Part shown: piece after piece, positions 38,284-49,985 of the stretch
How the letters are laid out: each line of letters opens with the position of its first letter
Position numbering within the stretch: the stretch's first letter is position 1
NCBI GenBank assembly: GCA_017450165.1
Contig: JAFSWO010000079.1
Location: 1-52,068 of the forward strand
Length of the DNA stretch: 52,068 bases
Origin: Bacteroidales bacterium
Lineage (GTDB): Bacteria; Bacteroidota; Bacteroidia; Bacteroidales; UBA932
Direction of reading: 5' to 3'
Notes under the pieces: generated by a model
Databases searched by the model: none
What the model was told of the DNA's origin: nothing
Seen by the model: the letters and a program-made list of their open reading frames with translations, nothing else
Translations under genes and position numbers: made by a program

Positions 38284-40053
38284 ATGAAAACTTTCTGGAA
38301 AATATTCTTTGGGTCGCTGCTCGCCTTTCTGGTGGCCTCCATTCTGACGATGATCATCTTCTTCGGGATGATCGGTGCCATCATCGGCAGCAGTTCCAAG
38401 AGCCCTGAACCCATAGCACGCGAAGCGATCCTCAAATTGGACTTCCTCACGCCGGTTTCCGAGCAAAGCCAGGAATCTTTCACCTGGTCGCCCATGGCCG
38501 GCGCGAACTATTCCGCAGGCATCTCGCTCTACGATTACGTACGGGCCATTGACCGCGCGGCGGAAGATCCCGCCATCAAGTTCATCTACATGACGCCGGA
38601 CCAGCCTGCGCTTTCGCAGAGCCAGTCGGAAGAGATCCGGGCCGCGCTGCTGCGTTTCCGCGCCTCGGGCAAGGCGATTGTCTCGTACAGCAACCAGATG
38701 ACGGACGGCGGATACTACCTGGCTTCGGTGGCCGACAAGGTTTTCATGAACAGCTACGGCGACGCCGTCATGGCCGGCATGAACAGCTCCATGGTCTTTT
38801 TCAAAGACGCCCTGGACCGTCTGGGAATCAACGTACAACTGATTCGTCACGGCAAGTATAAATCCGCCGGTGAAACCTTCGTCAAGAACGACATCAGCCC
38901 GGAAAACCGCGAGCAGAATGAGGCGATGCTCCGCTCCATGTGGAATGCGATGGTAGAAGATATCTGCGCTTCGCGCGATCTGGATCCGGTGCAGTACAAC
39001 CGCTGGATTGACCGGCTCGAACTGACGGACGGACCGAGCCTGCTCGCCCGCGGAATGGTGGACGAACTGCGCTACGAAACCGATGTAGAGGAGTATCTCT
39101 GCTCCCTGATGGGCGTCGAGAAGGCAAAAGATCTCCGATTCGTGGACATTGCCCGCTATGCCGGCACGCTCACGCAGAAAGCCGCGCGGGGCGTCCGCGA
39201 CAAGATAGCCGTGGTCTATTGCTCGGGAGAAATCGTGGTGAACGGCCCTGATGGAATGCTCGCCGGAGAGCAGATGGCCCGCACGCTCGCGGAGATTCGC
39301 AACGACGAGAGCATCAAGGCCGTTGTCCTGCGCGTCAACTCCCCGGGCGGCGCCGCCCAGGGCGCGGAGATGATCAACCATGAAATCGGACTGCTCAAGG
39401 AGGTCAAGCCGGTGATTGCCAGCTACGGCGATTATGCCGCTTCCGGCGGATACTGGATTTCTGCCCGGGCCGACAAGATCTACACCAACCGCAGCACCCT
39501 GACCGGATCCATCGGCGTCTTCTCGCTGATCCCCAACTTCGGCAATGCGCTCCGCAAGAAGGTCGGCGTCAACATCGTCAGCATCTCTACGCACCGCCAC
39601 AGCGGCATGCTTTCCCTGATGGAACCGCTCGACGCCACCGAACAGGCGTATCTGAGCCAGATGACCGAGCGGGTCTATTCCGATTTTACCGCACTGGTGG
39701 CTGAGGGTCGCCGGATGCCGGTGGAAAAGGTGGATGAACTCGGACAGGGTCGCGTCTGGACCGGCAGTGACGCCGTGGCGCAAGGCCTTGCAGATGAAAT
39801 CGGCACGTTGGTGGACGCCATCGATTATGCCGCCGTTGCAACCGGCCTTGAGAACAACGCTTACCTGGTAGTGGAGTATCCTGCCGTCAAGAGCATGATA
39901 GAGCGCTTAAGGGAGAGTTTCTCCAAGACGCGCGCCTCGCTCGATGCCGCAGCGGACCCCATCGCCGCCCTCGAAAAGATCTACGCCAAACTTCGCAAAG
40001 AGAACCGTGCGCAGGTTTATGCACGTCTCCCCTGGATCTATTCGTTCAACTAG
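38284..40053 (+). CDS. sppA: Signal peptide peptidase SppA (long form)
   Basis: Encodes 589 residues. A membrane anchor (about 8-30) precedes two repeated S49 domains. The catalytic Ser is in SYGDYAASGGYWISARADKIY and the general-base Lys in the first domain (YYLASVADKVFMN), as in E. coli SppA. VLRVNSPGG and TGSIGVFSLIPNF are typical. It degrades signal peptides and membrane protein fragments in or at the inner membrane. The ATG at 38284 starts the anchor region MKTFWKIFFGSL. Its stop is 3 bases from that of tilS on the other strand. Confidence 0.95.
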   Translation: MKTFWKIFFGSLLAFLVASILTMIIFFGMIGAIIGSSSKSPEPIAREAILKLDFLTPVSEQSQESFTWSPMAGANYSAGISLYDYVRAIDRAAEDPAIKFIYMTPDQPALSQSQSEEIRAALLRFRASGKAIVSYSNQMTDGGYYLASVADKVFMNSYGDAVMAGMNSSMVFFKDALDRLGINVQLIRHGKYKSAGETFVKNDISPENREQNEAMLRSMWNAMVEDICASRDLDPVQYNRWIDRLELTDGPSLLARGMVDELRYETDVEEYLCSLMGVEKAKDLRFVDIARYAGTLTQKAARGVRDKIAVVYCSGEIVVNGPDGMLAGEQMARTLAEIRNDESIKAVVLRVNSPGGAAQGAEMINHEIGLLKEVKPVIASYGDYAASGGYWISARADKIYTNRSTLTGSIGVFSLIPNFGNALRKKVGVNIVSISTHRHSGMLSLMEPLDATEQAYLSQMTERVYSDFTALVAEGRRMPVEKVDELGQGRVWTGSDAVAQGLADEIGTLVDAIDYAAVATGLENNAYLVVEYPAVKSMIERLRESFSKTRASLDAAADPIAALEKIYAKLRKENRAQVYARLPWIYSFN

Positions 40054-40056
40054 GAA

Positions 40057-41379
40057 TTAGCGGATGGGTTCAATCCATACCAGCGTCCGGGTGGCTTCGG
40101 TTACCCGGACGCGGTCGTCCAGGCGCATCCCGGCAATGGCGACGATGCGCTCTCGATTCTCCGGCGTGCGGGTGGTAACCACGATCTGGCGAGTCTTCTG
40201 CTCCCGGTCCAGTTTCTGGTCGATAAAGAAATCACTGAGCTTCCGGAAACCCTGCATTCCCAGCGGGCGAAAACGGTCTCCGCTCTGCCAGCGGCGGAAA
40301 TGGAGCGGCAGGGAGAGCCGATCCGCATCGGCGCACAGCGTACCGGCAGGCACGGTGCGAGGATCAAAACCGGCCGGGCACTCGGTTACCCGAACCCGGA
40401 ACTGCGGAGCCTCCGCTTCCGATTGGGCGATCGAGTAGATTATCAGGCCATTGCGGTCGCGGAGCGCCACATGGTCCGCACTGTAAAACCGGAGGCCGCA
40501 ACGCCCCTGTTGAAGGGCCGTCTCAATGGCCTCCAACTGCGTCTGGTTGAAACCATAGGGATCCAGCAGGCGATAGAGCCAATAGTGGCGGAACGGCTCG
40601 CGGAGCAAGGCCTTGCGGTCGATCACCAGGGCATCGCCCTCCCGGTGGCTGAGCACGGCCGCCTTCTGCAAGAAGACTGCATCCAGAATGGCCTGCGCCT
40701 CCGCCAAATGTTCCATGGAACCTGCCAAATTCTGCAGGAACGCCGGATTAATCTGGGCAAACTCGGGGAAGACGCGCTGGCGGATTCGGTTGCGGGCAAA
40801 GCGGCAGTCCGCGTTGGTTGCATCCTCCCGGAAAGCGATTTGATGCGCGCGGGCGTAAGAGAGAATCTCCTCGCGGCTGAAGGGAAGAAGCGGACGAATT
40901 ACGGCGCCGTTCACGGGCCGAATACCGCTCATCCCACGCAGGCCGGTACCACGCAACAGATTGAGAAACAGCGTTTCGGCGCTGTCGTTCAAATGATGCG
41001 CCACCGCCACGTAACCCAGTTGCTCGGAGGCGAGCAGTTCAGCAAACCAAGCGTAGCGCAAATCCCTGGCAGCCATTTCAATGGAGCAACCGCGAGAGGC
41101 AGCTACCGACTCCGTGTCGAAACGGCGAACCCGCAGCGGCAGGCCATGGGCCACAGCCCAGTCGCGCACCAACGCCTCATCCGCATCGCTCTCTGCACCC
41201 CGCAGGGAAAAGTTCACGTGTGCCACCACCATCCGAATACCCTGCATCAGCGGGCTGCTTAGGAAGAGGTGGGCCATCGTCATCGAATCGACACCCCCGC
41301 TGAGCGCGAGCAAAAAGCCGGACCGCCTCCCCTGCGAGGAGGTGAGGCGGTCCAACTGTGCATCGAAACGATGTTGCAT
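40057..41379 (-). CDS. tilS: tRNA(Ile)-lysidine synthase TilS
   Basis: Encodes 440 residues. The PP-loop SGGVDS (27-32), VVAHVNFSLRG, the LRYAWFAELL region and HHLNDSAETLFLNLLRGTGLRGMSGI define the N-terminal catalytic domain. The C-terminus has the substrate-binding domain with RFRPLGMQGFRKLSDFFID. TilS attaches lysine to C34 of the tRNA-Ile that reads AUA, using ATP. It is the last gene of the proS-DUF3078-tilS operon; the gap to DUF3078 is 5 bases. Confidence 0.95.
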   Translation of the reverse strand: MQHRFDAQLDRLTSSQGRRSGFLLALSGGVDSMTMAHLFLSSPLMQGIRMVVAHVNFSLRGAESDADEALVRDWAVAHGLPLRVRRFDTESVAASRGCSIEMAARDLRYAWFAELLASEQLGYVAVAHHLNDSAETLFLNLLRGTGLRGMSGIRPVNGAVIRPLLPFSREEILSYARAHQIAFREDATNADCRFARNRIRQRVFPEFAQINPAFLQNLAGSMEHLAEAQAILDAVFLQKAAVLSHREGDALVIDRKALLREPFRHYWLYRLLDPYGFNQTQLEAIETALQQGRCGLRFYSADHVALRDRNGLIIYSIAQSEAEAPQFRVRVTECPAGFDPRTVPAGTLCADADRLSLPLHFRRWQSGDRFRPLGMQGFRKLSDFFIDQKLDREQKTRQIVVTTRTPENRERIVAIAGMRLDDRVRVTEATRTLVWIEPIR

Positions 41380-41384
41380 CTGCG

Positions 41385-42326
41385 CTATTTCTTCTTGTTA
41401 CCAATCGTATAGGAGAAGCCTACGCTGAAGATTTCCTTGAACTGGACACCGGCCACCATGATCTTGTTGCCTTCACCGTCGAGCACCGGAACGCCGGATG
41501 CATCGCGCTTGATGGCACTCTTGATCTTGCTGTCATAAATCAAACTGGTGCGAAGCGTAACCGAGAACAACTTGGAAATCTTGGCATCCACATTGACATC
41601 CCAGTTAACCTTCACATCCAGCGGGTTGTCGAGGTAATCGGAGAACAACTGAAGGTTGGAGACCACCGTAAAGTCCTTGACAGCCAGTTTGGCATCCACC
41701 TTGACCTGTGCACCAAGCTCGAAGCGGCAGAACTGGTCGTCCGCATTACCGTACTTCGAACGGAGTTCCGGAATCGAGACCATCACCGTCTTTCCGGTCA
41801 ACGGAGCAAAGTTGATGGAGAGGTTCTTGGCCGGCTGGTAATCGATACCAAGACCGAGTGACATGTAGGCCGGCGCCATCAGTGCGGAGGTAAGGTTCGT
41901 ACCCGTATAACCGTCGGCAAACTGGGAACGGAAGTTATAGACGGCGGAGAGATAGAGTTTCTCCGTTGCCTTGTATCCGAACTTGCTGTCGAAAATCAAG
42001 CGGTCATCGCTCTTCTTGTAGCCGTCCTCGAAGTTCTGGATAAAGCCGTAACCCATCTGCAATTCGTTGTTCCAGAGGAACTTGTCTTTCTTGTAGTTGG
42101 TATAGGCATCCAGATAGGTATTGAGGGAGATGGAACCCACACCACCGGCTGCCCAGTTCGTCAGGGAGAGCTGGGAGAAACCAACCTGGGTGAGGAGGCC
42201 CTTGGTCCAATTGGAAGGAAGCTTGGCGGGAGCGGCGGCGGTATCTGCTGCCGGCTGTTCCTGTGCCATGGCGGGAACTGCCACCAGGCAGAAAATGGTC
42301 GCAAGCGTAAAAAGAATCTTCTTCAT
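41385..42326 (-). CDS. DUF3078-family outer-membrane beta-barrel protein
   Basis: Encodes 313 residues: a signal peptide (MKKILFTLATIFCLVAVPAMAQ), a short Ala/Pro-rich linker, and then a beta-barrel-like sequence. QVGFSQLSLTNWAAGGVGSISLNTYLDAYTNYKKD and LWNNELQMGYG are the DUF3078 signature, a family restricted to Bacteroidota. Function is unknown. The closing FKEIFSVGFSYTIGNKKK has the aromatic-alternating pattern of a last barrel strand. It lies between proS and tilS, with 30 and 5 base gaps, in an operon of translation genes, which is an odd context for an envelope protein. Confidence 0.88.
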   Translation of the reverse strand: MKKILFTLATIFCLVAVPAMAQEQPAADTAAAPAKLPSNWTKGLLTQVGFSQLSLTNWAAGGVGSISLNTYLDAYTNYKKDKFLWNNELQMGYGFIQNFEDGYKKSDDRLIFDSKFGYKATEKLYLSAVYNFRSQFADGYTGTNLTSALMAPAYMSLGLGIDYQPAKNLSINFAPLTGKTVMVSIPELRSKYGNADDQFCRFELGAQVKVDAKLAVKDFTVVSNLQLFSDYLDNPLDVKVNWDVNVDAKISKLFSVTLRTSLIYDSKIKSAIKRDASGVPVLDGEGNKIMVAGVQFKEIFSVGFSYTIGNKKK

Positions 42327-42356
42327 AATTATCCTTAATTCTTGATTGTCAATTTG

Positions 42357-45129
<2,773 letters not shown>

Positions 45130-45168
45130 TCCGCACTTCTCTTCGATCCTATTTTAACAGACATAGTT

Positions 45169-46755
45169 ATGAAACGCCTTATATCCCTTGTCGGAACGCT
45201 GTTGATTGGCGCTACCGCCCTTGCACAAGGACCTGCCGACGCACTGCGCTTCGCGCAATTAAACTATGAGGGTTCTGCCCGCACCCTGGCAATGGGTAAC
45301 GCCTTTACCGCACTTGGCGGCGATCTCGGCGCCCTCGCCATCAACCCGGCATCCTCAGCCGTCTATCGTTATGGTGAAGCTTCCTTCTCGCTGGGCTACA
45401 ACAACGCCAGCATGAGCACTACCTGCCGTGACGACCTTCTGAACTCGAGCTACTCCGGCCGCATGGGCCGCATCAATGTTCCCAATGCCGGCGTCGTCGC
45501 TTCAATGGAGACGGGCAATGTCAGTGGTCTGTTCAACTTCAGTTTCGGATTCGGCGTGAACCGGATCGCCAGCTTCAACAGCGTCTCCTGCGGCTCCTGC
45601 CGGACCAACCAGTCCACCATGCTGGGTTCCCTCGCCGCAGCCGCTTCCGGAATCGATGAATCGGTACTCGCTTTTGACCAGGATGCCGGCTATAACCCCT
45701 ATAGCGGATCCAACGTTCCCTGGAATATCATTCAGGCCTATGACGCATACGCTATCAGTCCGCTCAATGGTTCTACCACCTCCTATATCGGTTCCACGGA
45801 GAATATCGACGAATTTGACGTAATCACCGTCGGCGGTCCGATCGACCAGCTCTATTTCTGCAAGAATCAGGGCGGTATTTACGAATTCGAAATGAATATC
45901 GGCGGCAACTTCGGCGACAAACTCTATCTGGGTGCCAACCTGAACATCCATATCGTTGACTATAAGGTAGTCGAGTTCTACTCGGAGACGCCCGTCAACC
46001 CGATTGAGTTCCAGGACGGCATCACCTATTTCGCCACCCAGTACGACCAGAAAACGGAAGGTGCCGGTGTCAACCTGAAGCTCGGAGACATCTACAACCC
46101 GATCCCCGGACTGCGTCTCGGCGCCACCTTCCAGACCCCGACCTTCTATTCGCTGACCGATGTCTGGAACCGCGCCATGAAGACCGAATTCGACAACGGC
46201 AACGAGTATTACCGTGAGAGTCCGGACGGTGCATATGAGTATCAACTCGTCACCCCGCTCCGCTGGAGCATCGGTGCCGCCTATACTGGCAACAAGGGGC
46301 TGATCAGCATTGATTACGAGAGTGTTAACTACTCCAGCACGCGGCTCGACGTGGCCAACAAGAAGTTCAACATCGATCCGGTTTTCAACACGGACAACCG
46401 CAAGATGAATGAAGGATTCACCACCTCGCACCTGCTCCGCGTTGGTGCCGAGTACTGGGCAACTGAAATGATTGCAGCCCGCCTCGGTTACAACCTTTAT
46501 ACGACCCCCGGCAGCCTGCTGGACGACGACCTGAAGGTGTCTTACACCTATCCGGCCACCCAGTTCGTCTCCGCGGGTCTCGGTTTCAAACTGGACGATG
46601 AAGGTGATTTCTCGCTCGATATCGCTTATCAGCGGATGCTGCCGCAGTACGACTTCTTCTCCGTCTACAGCGACTACGACACCTTCAAGGCTCCGGTATT
46701 TTCCGGCGACCATACTACCGACAAGCTGATTTTGTCACTCGTTTTACGGTTCTAG
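45169..46755 (+). CDS. FadL-like outer membrane porin (OmpP1 family)
   Basis: Encodes 528 residues. Signal peptide MKRLISLVGTLLIGATALAQ. The N-terminus has the FadL/OmpP1 beginning (ADALRFAQLNYEGSARTLAMGNAFTALGGDLGALAINPAS), and the rest is alternating beta-strand sequence ending in the C-terminal Phe of LILSLVLRF, a barrel-assembly signal. FadL-type channels import hydrophobic compounds such as long-chain fatty acids; the ligand here is not known. It lies 39 bases behind the low-complexity lipoprotein gene and 58 bases before queA. Confidence 0.85.
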   Translation: MKRLISLVGTLLIGATALAQGPADALRFAQLNYEGSARTLAMGNAFTALGGDLGALAINPASSAVYRYGEASFSLGYNNASMSTTCRDDLLNSSYSGRMGRINVPNAGVVASMETGNVSGLFNFSFGFGVNRIASFNSVSCGSCRTNQSTMLGSLAAAASGIDESVLAFDQDAGYNPYSGSNVPWNIIQAYDAYAISPLNGSTTSYIGSTENIDEFDVITVGGPIDQLYFCKNQGGIYEFEMNIGGNFGDKLYLGANLNIHIVDYKVVEFYSETPVNPIEFQDGITYFATQYDQKTEGAGVNLKLGDIYNPIPGLRLGATFQTPTFYSLTDVWNRAMKTEFDNGNEYYRESPDGAYEYQLVTPLRWSIGAAYTGNKGLISIDYESVNYSSTRLDVANKKFNIDPVFNTDNRKMNEGFTTSHLLRVGAEYWATEMIAARLGYNLYTTPGSLLDDDLKVSYTYPATQFVSAGLGFKLDDEGDFSLDIAYQRMLPQYDFFSVYSDYDTFKAPVFSGDHTTDKLILSLVLRF

Positions 46756-46813
46756 TGAAACTTTTTTGCGATTTCTGCGTATAACTAAATGTTTTATCGC
46801 AATATCGCACTAC

Positions 46814-47926
46814 ATGAAGCTTTCACAATTTAAATTCGAGCTCGAAGACAAGTTCATTGCCAAAGAGCCCTCGACCTATCGTGACGAATGCAAGCTGATG
46901 GTGCTCCACAAGGAGACCGGAGCTGTTGAATACCTCAAAAAAGACGCGGACGGCAAAGTACTGAAAGATGCCAAGGGGCATCGTCAGTTCCTGCAGTTCA
47001 AGGATATTCTGGATTACATGAACCCGCATGACCTTTTCGTCTTCAACGACGTAAAGGTCTTTCCGGCACGTCTCCACGGCAACAAGGAGAAGACCGGCGC
47101 GGAGATTGAAGTATTCCTGCTCCGCGAGTTGAACCCGGACCAGCACCTGTGGGACGTTCTGGTAGATCCGGCCCGTAAGATCCGAATCGGCAACAAGCTC
47201 TATTTCGGCGAGAACGATGCCCTTGTGGCAGAGGTGATTGACAATACCACCTCCCGCGGCCGTACCCTGAGGTTCCTCTTCGACGGCACTCCGGAAGAGT
47301 TCCGCCAGACCCTTTATCAACTGGGTGAATTGCCCATCCCCAAGTGGATTCGTGAGCACGCCAATGAAGCGGACAAAGAGCGCTTCCAGACCATCTATGC
47401 CAACCCGGACCATGAGGGCGCCGTGGCCTGCCCGGCTGCCGGCCTCCACTTCAGCAAGACGCTCTTCAAGCGCATGGAAATCGCGGACATCGACAGCACC
47501 TTCCTGACACTCTATATGGGCAACGCCCACTTCCATAAAGTAGATGTAGAGGATCTCTCCAAGCACAAGATGGATTCCGAGGAACTCATCATCACCGAGG
47601 ATACCGCCGATGCCGTTAACCGCGCCAAGCGGAGCGGACACAAGGTCGTAGCCGTGGGCATCACTGTGATGCGCGCGCTCGAGACCTACGTGACCACCAC
47701 CCACGAAATCCGGCCGTTCAAGGGATGGACCAACAAGTTCATTTTCCCGCCCTACCACTTCTCCATTGCAGACGCCTTCATCACCAATTTCCACCTGCCG
47801 CTCTCCACGATGCTAATGACAACCGCAGCTTTCGGTGGCTACGAGAATGTGATGAAAGCCTATGAAATTGCAAAGAAAGAAGGGTTCAAATTCGGCACCT
47901 ACGGTGACGCTATGCTGATTATTTAG
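46814..47926 (+). CDS. queA: tRNA preQ1(34) S-adenosylmethionine ribosyltransferase-isomerase QueA
   Basis: Encodes 370 residues. The blocks NDVKVFPARLHGNKEKTGAEIEVFLL, VACPAAGLHFSKTLFKRME, and FPPYHFSIADAFITNFHLPLSTMLMTTAAFGG are those of QueA, which transfers the ribosyl part of SAM to preQ1 in tRNA to give epoxyqueuosine. The ATG at 46814 (MKLSQFKFEL) is chosen; the open frame extends 16 codons upstream. Insertions relative to the E. coli enzyme (KDADGKVLKDAKGHRQFL) are typical of Bacteroidota members. Confidence 0.95.
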   Translation: MKLSQFKFELEDKFIAKEPSTYRDECKLMVLHKETGAVEYLKKDADGKVLKDAKGHRQFLQFKDILDYMNPHDLFVFNDVKVFPARLHGNKEKTGAEIEVFLLRELNPDQHLWDVLVDPARKIRIGNKLYFGENDALVAEVIDNTTSRGRTLRFLFDGTPEEFRQTLYQLGELPIPKWIREHANEADKERFQTIYANPDHEGAVACPAAGLHFSKTLFKRMEIADIDSTFLTLYMGNAHFHKVDVEDLSKHKMDSEELIITEDTADAVNRAKRSGHKVVAVGITVMRALETYVTTTHEIRPFKGWTNKFIFPPYHFSIADAFITNFHLPLSTMLMTTAAFGGYENVMKAYEIAKKEGFKFGTYGDAMLII

Positions 47927-47949
47927 CGTTTTTTAAAAAAGTGCATTTT

Positions 47950-47980
47950 GACCAAATGACATTTTTTGTTCCATTTGGTC
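47950..47980. repeat. Inverted repeat between queA and dprA
   Basis: GACCAAATG (47950-47958) and CATTTGGTC (47972-47980) are perfect 9-base inverted repeats around 13 T-rich bases. No T-run follows on either side. It could be an operator for a dimeric repressor or part of a terminator. Confidence 0.5.
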
Positions 47981-47992
47981 TCCACTGAACGG

Positions 47993-48038
47993 ATCAGACT
48001 CCTATCTTGCGCGAGATATGGAGTCTGATTTTATTATA
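47993..48038 (+). terminator. Terminator- or attenuator-like hairpin enclosing the dprA start codon
   Basis: ATCAGACTCC (47993-48002) pairs with GGAGTCTGAT (48020-48029), and TATCT (48003-48007) pairs with AGATA (48014-48018), giving a 15-bp stem with one bulged T at 48019 and a six-base loop. TTTTATTAT follows. The dprA ATG (48018-48020) is inside the stem. It may terminate queA transcription, attenuate dprA, or hide the dprA start. Confidence 0.65.
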
Positions 48039-49181
48039 TGCGCCATTGCGCTGAGCAAGGTGTTCGCCTTTGAGTGCGCCACCGGAAAAGCATTGATTGA
48101 ACATTTTGGAAGCCCCGAGGCGATCTTCGCCGCCGGGCCGCGGAAGTTGCGCGAAGTCTTGGGCGGCAGCGGGGACTGGGTGGAGAAACTCTCCGATAGG
48201 GAACTGCTGCCCTGGGCCCGGGAAGAGTGGGCGTGGAACCGCCACTACGGCATCCGTCCGCTCTACTGCGAAAGCCCGGAGTACCCGCGTCGGCTCAAGG
48301 AGTGTCCGGATGCGCCCATCGTCCTCTTTGTCAAGGGCGAAGCCAATCTGGACAGCGAGCGGATGCTGGCCGTCGTGGGCACACGGCGCGCCTCCTACTA
48401 TGGCCGAACCGCCTGCAAAAGCATCATAGCCGCACTCGCCAAGAATCCCAAGCCGCCCGTCATTGTCAGCGGCCTGGCCTTCGGCATTGACGGCGCCGCC
48501 CATGAAGCGGCGCTGGAATCGGGCATTCCCACCATCGCCGCCGTTCCCGGAGCGTTGGACCAGATCTATCCGCCGGGGCACCGCGACCTGGCGCGGCGAA
48601 TCCTCGAAAAGGGAGGCGCGCTGGTCACCGATTTCGCCCGGGGCGACGGCTACTCGCCGGTACAGTTTCTGCGGCGTAACCGCCTGATTGCCGGCCTCTC
48701 CGACGCTACGCTGCTCATCGAATCGTTCGCCAAGGGCGGCGGCCTGCTTACCACGGGGCTGGCCAACTCCTACGGTCGCGAAGTATTCGCCCTCCCGGGC
48801 CGGATCACCGATGCGGGCAGCGAAGGCTGTAACCGGCTGATCTCGGCCAACCTGGCCCATCTCGTAACCGACGCCGCCGACCTCGAAAAGTCCATGAATT
48901 GGGAACCGCCCCGCCGCTGGAAGTCCGTGCAGCGCACCCTCGATTTCGGTGACGATCCGCTGCGCCGCGCCATCGGCATTCTCCTCGCAGAGCGCTCTCC
49001 CATCGGCTTCGTCGCCCTGCTGGAGGCCCTCCGCGAGCGCCTTGCCGCCTCCGGCACCCCGGCCAACGCTCTCCCCGACGCCTCCACCCTCTCCGCCCTC
49101 CTGATCGAGTTGGAAATCGAAGGCAAAATCGTCTCCCTCCCCGGTGACCGATATTCGCAGGGATTTGCTACCTTTGCGTGA
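48018..49181 (+). CDS. dprA: DNA-processing protein DprA (Smf)
   Basis: Encodes 387 residues. A SAM-like N-terminal region is followed by the Rossmann-like DprA domain with VVGTRRASYYGR, VSGLAFGIDGAAHEAAL, AAVPGALDQIYPPGHRDLARRIL and ESFAKGGGLLTTGLAN. A C-terminal winged-helix domain (about 310-380) ends the protein. DprA loads RecA on incoming single-stranded DNA during natural transformation, though the gene is widespread in bacteria not known to be competent. Its start codon is enclosed in a stable hairpin. The 3' end carries a TACCTTTG promoter-like element for tatD. Confidence 0.95.
   Translation: MESDFIICAIALSKVFAFECATGKALIEHFGSPEAIFAAGPRKLREVLGGSGDWVEKLSDRELLPWAREEWAWNRHYGIRPLYCESPEYPRRLKECPDAPIVLFVKGEANLDSERMLAVVGTRRASYYGRTACKSIIAALAKNPKPPVIVSGLAFGIDGAAHEAALESGIPTIAAVPGALDQIYPPGHRDLARRILEKGGALVTDFARGDGYSPVQFLRRNRLIAGLSDATLLIESFAKGGGLLTTGLANSYGREVFALPGRITDAGSEGCNRLISANLAHLVTDAADLEKSMNWEPPRRWKSVQRTLDFGDDPLRRAIGILLAERSPIGFVALLEALRERLAASGTPANALPDASTLSALLIELEIEGKIVSLPGDRYSQGFATFA
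49169..49176 (+). promoter_or_regulatory. -7 element for tatD inside the end of dprA
   Basis: TACCTTTG (TAnnTTTG) lies 20 bases before the ATG at 49197, within the last codons of dprA. No -33 element is apparent. Confidence 0.35.
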
Positions 49182-49196
49182 TTGGTAACGGAAGGT

Positions 49197-49985
49197 ATGG
49201 CGATATTTGTCGATACACATTCGCACATCTACGACGAGGCCTTTGCGGAGGACCGCGAGGCGGCGTTGGAGCGCTGCGTGGCAGCGGGGGTGACGCGGCT
49301 CGTGCTGCCGGGCATCAATGCGGCGTCCTACGGGCCGATGTGTGCGGGTGCCGACGCCCATCCCGAGATGATGTTCCCCTGCATCGGCCTGCATCCCACG
49401 GAGATCGGCGAGAACTGGGAGGAGGAGATGGCCTTCCTGCGAGCGCATCTGCACGAGCGGAAATTCTATGCGATCGGGGAAATCGGCCTGGACGAGTACT
49501 GGTCCACCGAGTTTCTGGAGCTGCAGAAACGGCTCTTCGCCGAGCAGATTGAGATCGCAGCGCAGGAGAACCTGCCCATCATCATCCACAGCCGCGAGGC
49601 GACGGAAGACATCTTCCGCGTGCTCGAAGAGACGAAAGGCATCCCCGTCCGCGGCGTGTTCCACGCCTATTCCGGTAGTTACGAAACCTATAAACGCTGC
49701 CTGCAGTACGGCGATTTCAAATTCGGAATCGGCGGTGTGCTGACCTATAAAAAAGCTGGCATAGCAGAAGTGGTGACACGGATGTCTCCGGACGACTGGA
49801 TCCTCGAGACCGACTGTCCTTGGCTCACCCCCGTCCCGCACCGCGGTGAGCGCAACGAAAGCAGCTATATCCCGCTGGTGGCGGAAAAACTCTCCGCACT
49901 GACCGGCATTCCCCTTGAAACGATTGCCGAACGCACCACGGCCCATGCCGAAGCGTTGTTCGGACTGAATACCTTACGAAAATGA
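49197..49985 (+). CDS. tatD: TatD-family metal-dependent DNase
   Basis: Encodes 262 residues of a TIM-barrel hydrolase. The metal-binding DTHSH (6-10), PCIGLHPTE, AIGEIGLD, PIIIHSREATED, VFHAYSG and LETDCPWLTP are intact. TatD-type enzymes are 3'-exonucleases linked to repair of oxidised DNA. The ATG at 49197 is used; a TTG five codons upstream overlaps the dprA end. The stop overlaps the ansA start by four bases (ATGA). Confidence 0.94.
   Translation: MAIFVDTHSHIYDEAFAEDREAALERCVAAGVTRLVLPGINAASYGPMCAGADAHPEMMFPCIGLHPTEIGENWEEEMAFLRAHLHERKFYAIGEIGLDEYWSTEFLELQKRLFAEQIEIAAQENLPIIIHSREATEDIFRVLEETKGIPVRGVFHAYSGSYETYKRCLQYGDFKFGIGGVLTYKKAGIAEVVTRMSPDDWILETDCPWLTPVPHRGERNESSYIPLVAEKLSALTGIPLETIAERTTAHAEALFGLNTLRK

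Noticed and set aside
47994..49946. A 650-codon antisense frame over dprA and tatD
   Set aside because: Both sense genes have complete catalytic motifs; the antisense frame has none.
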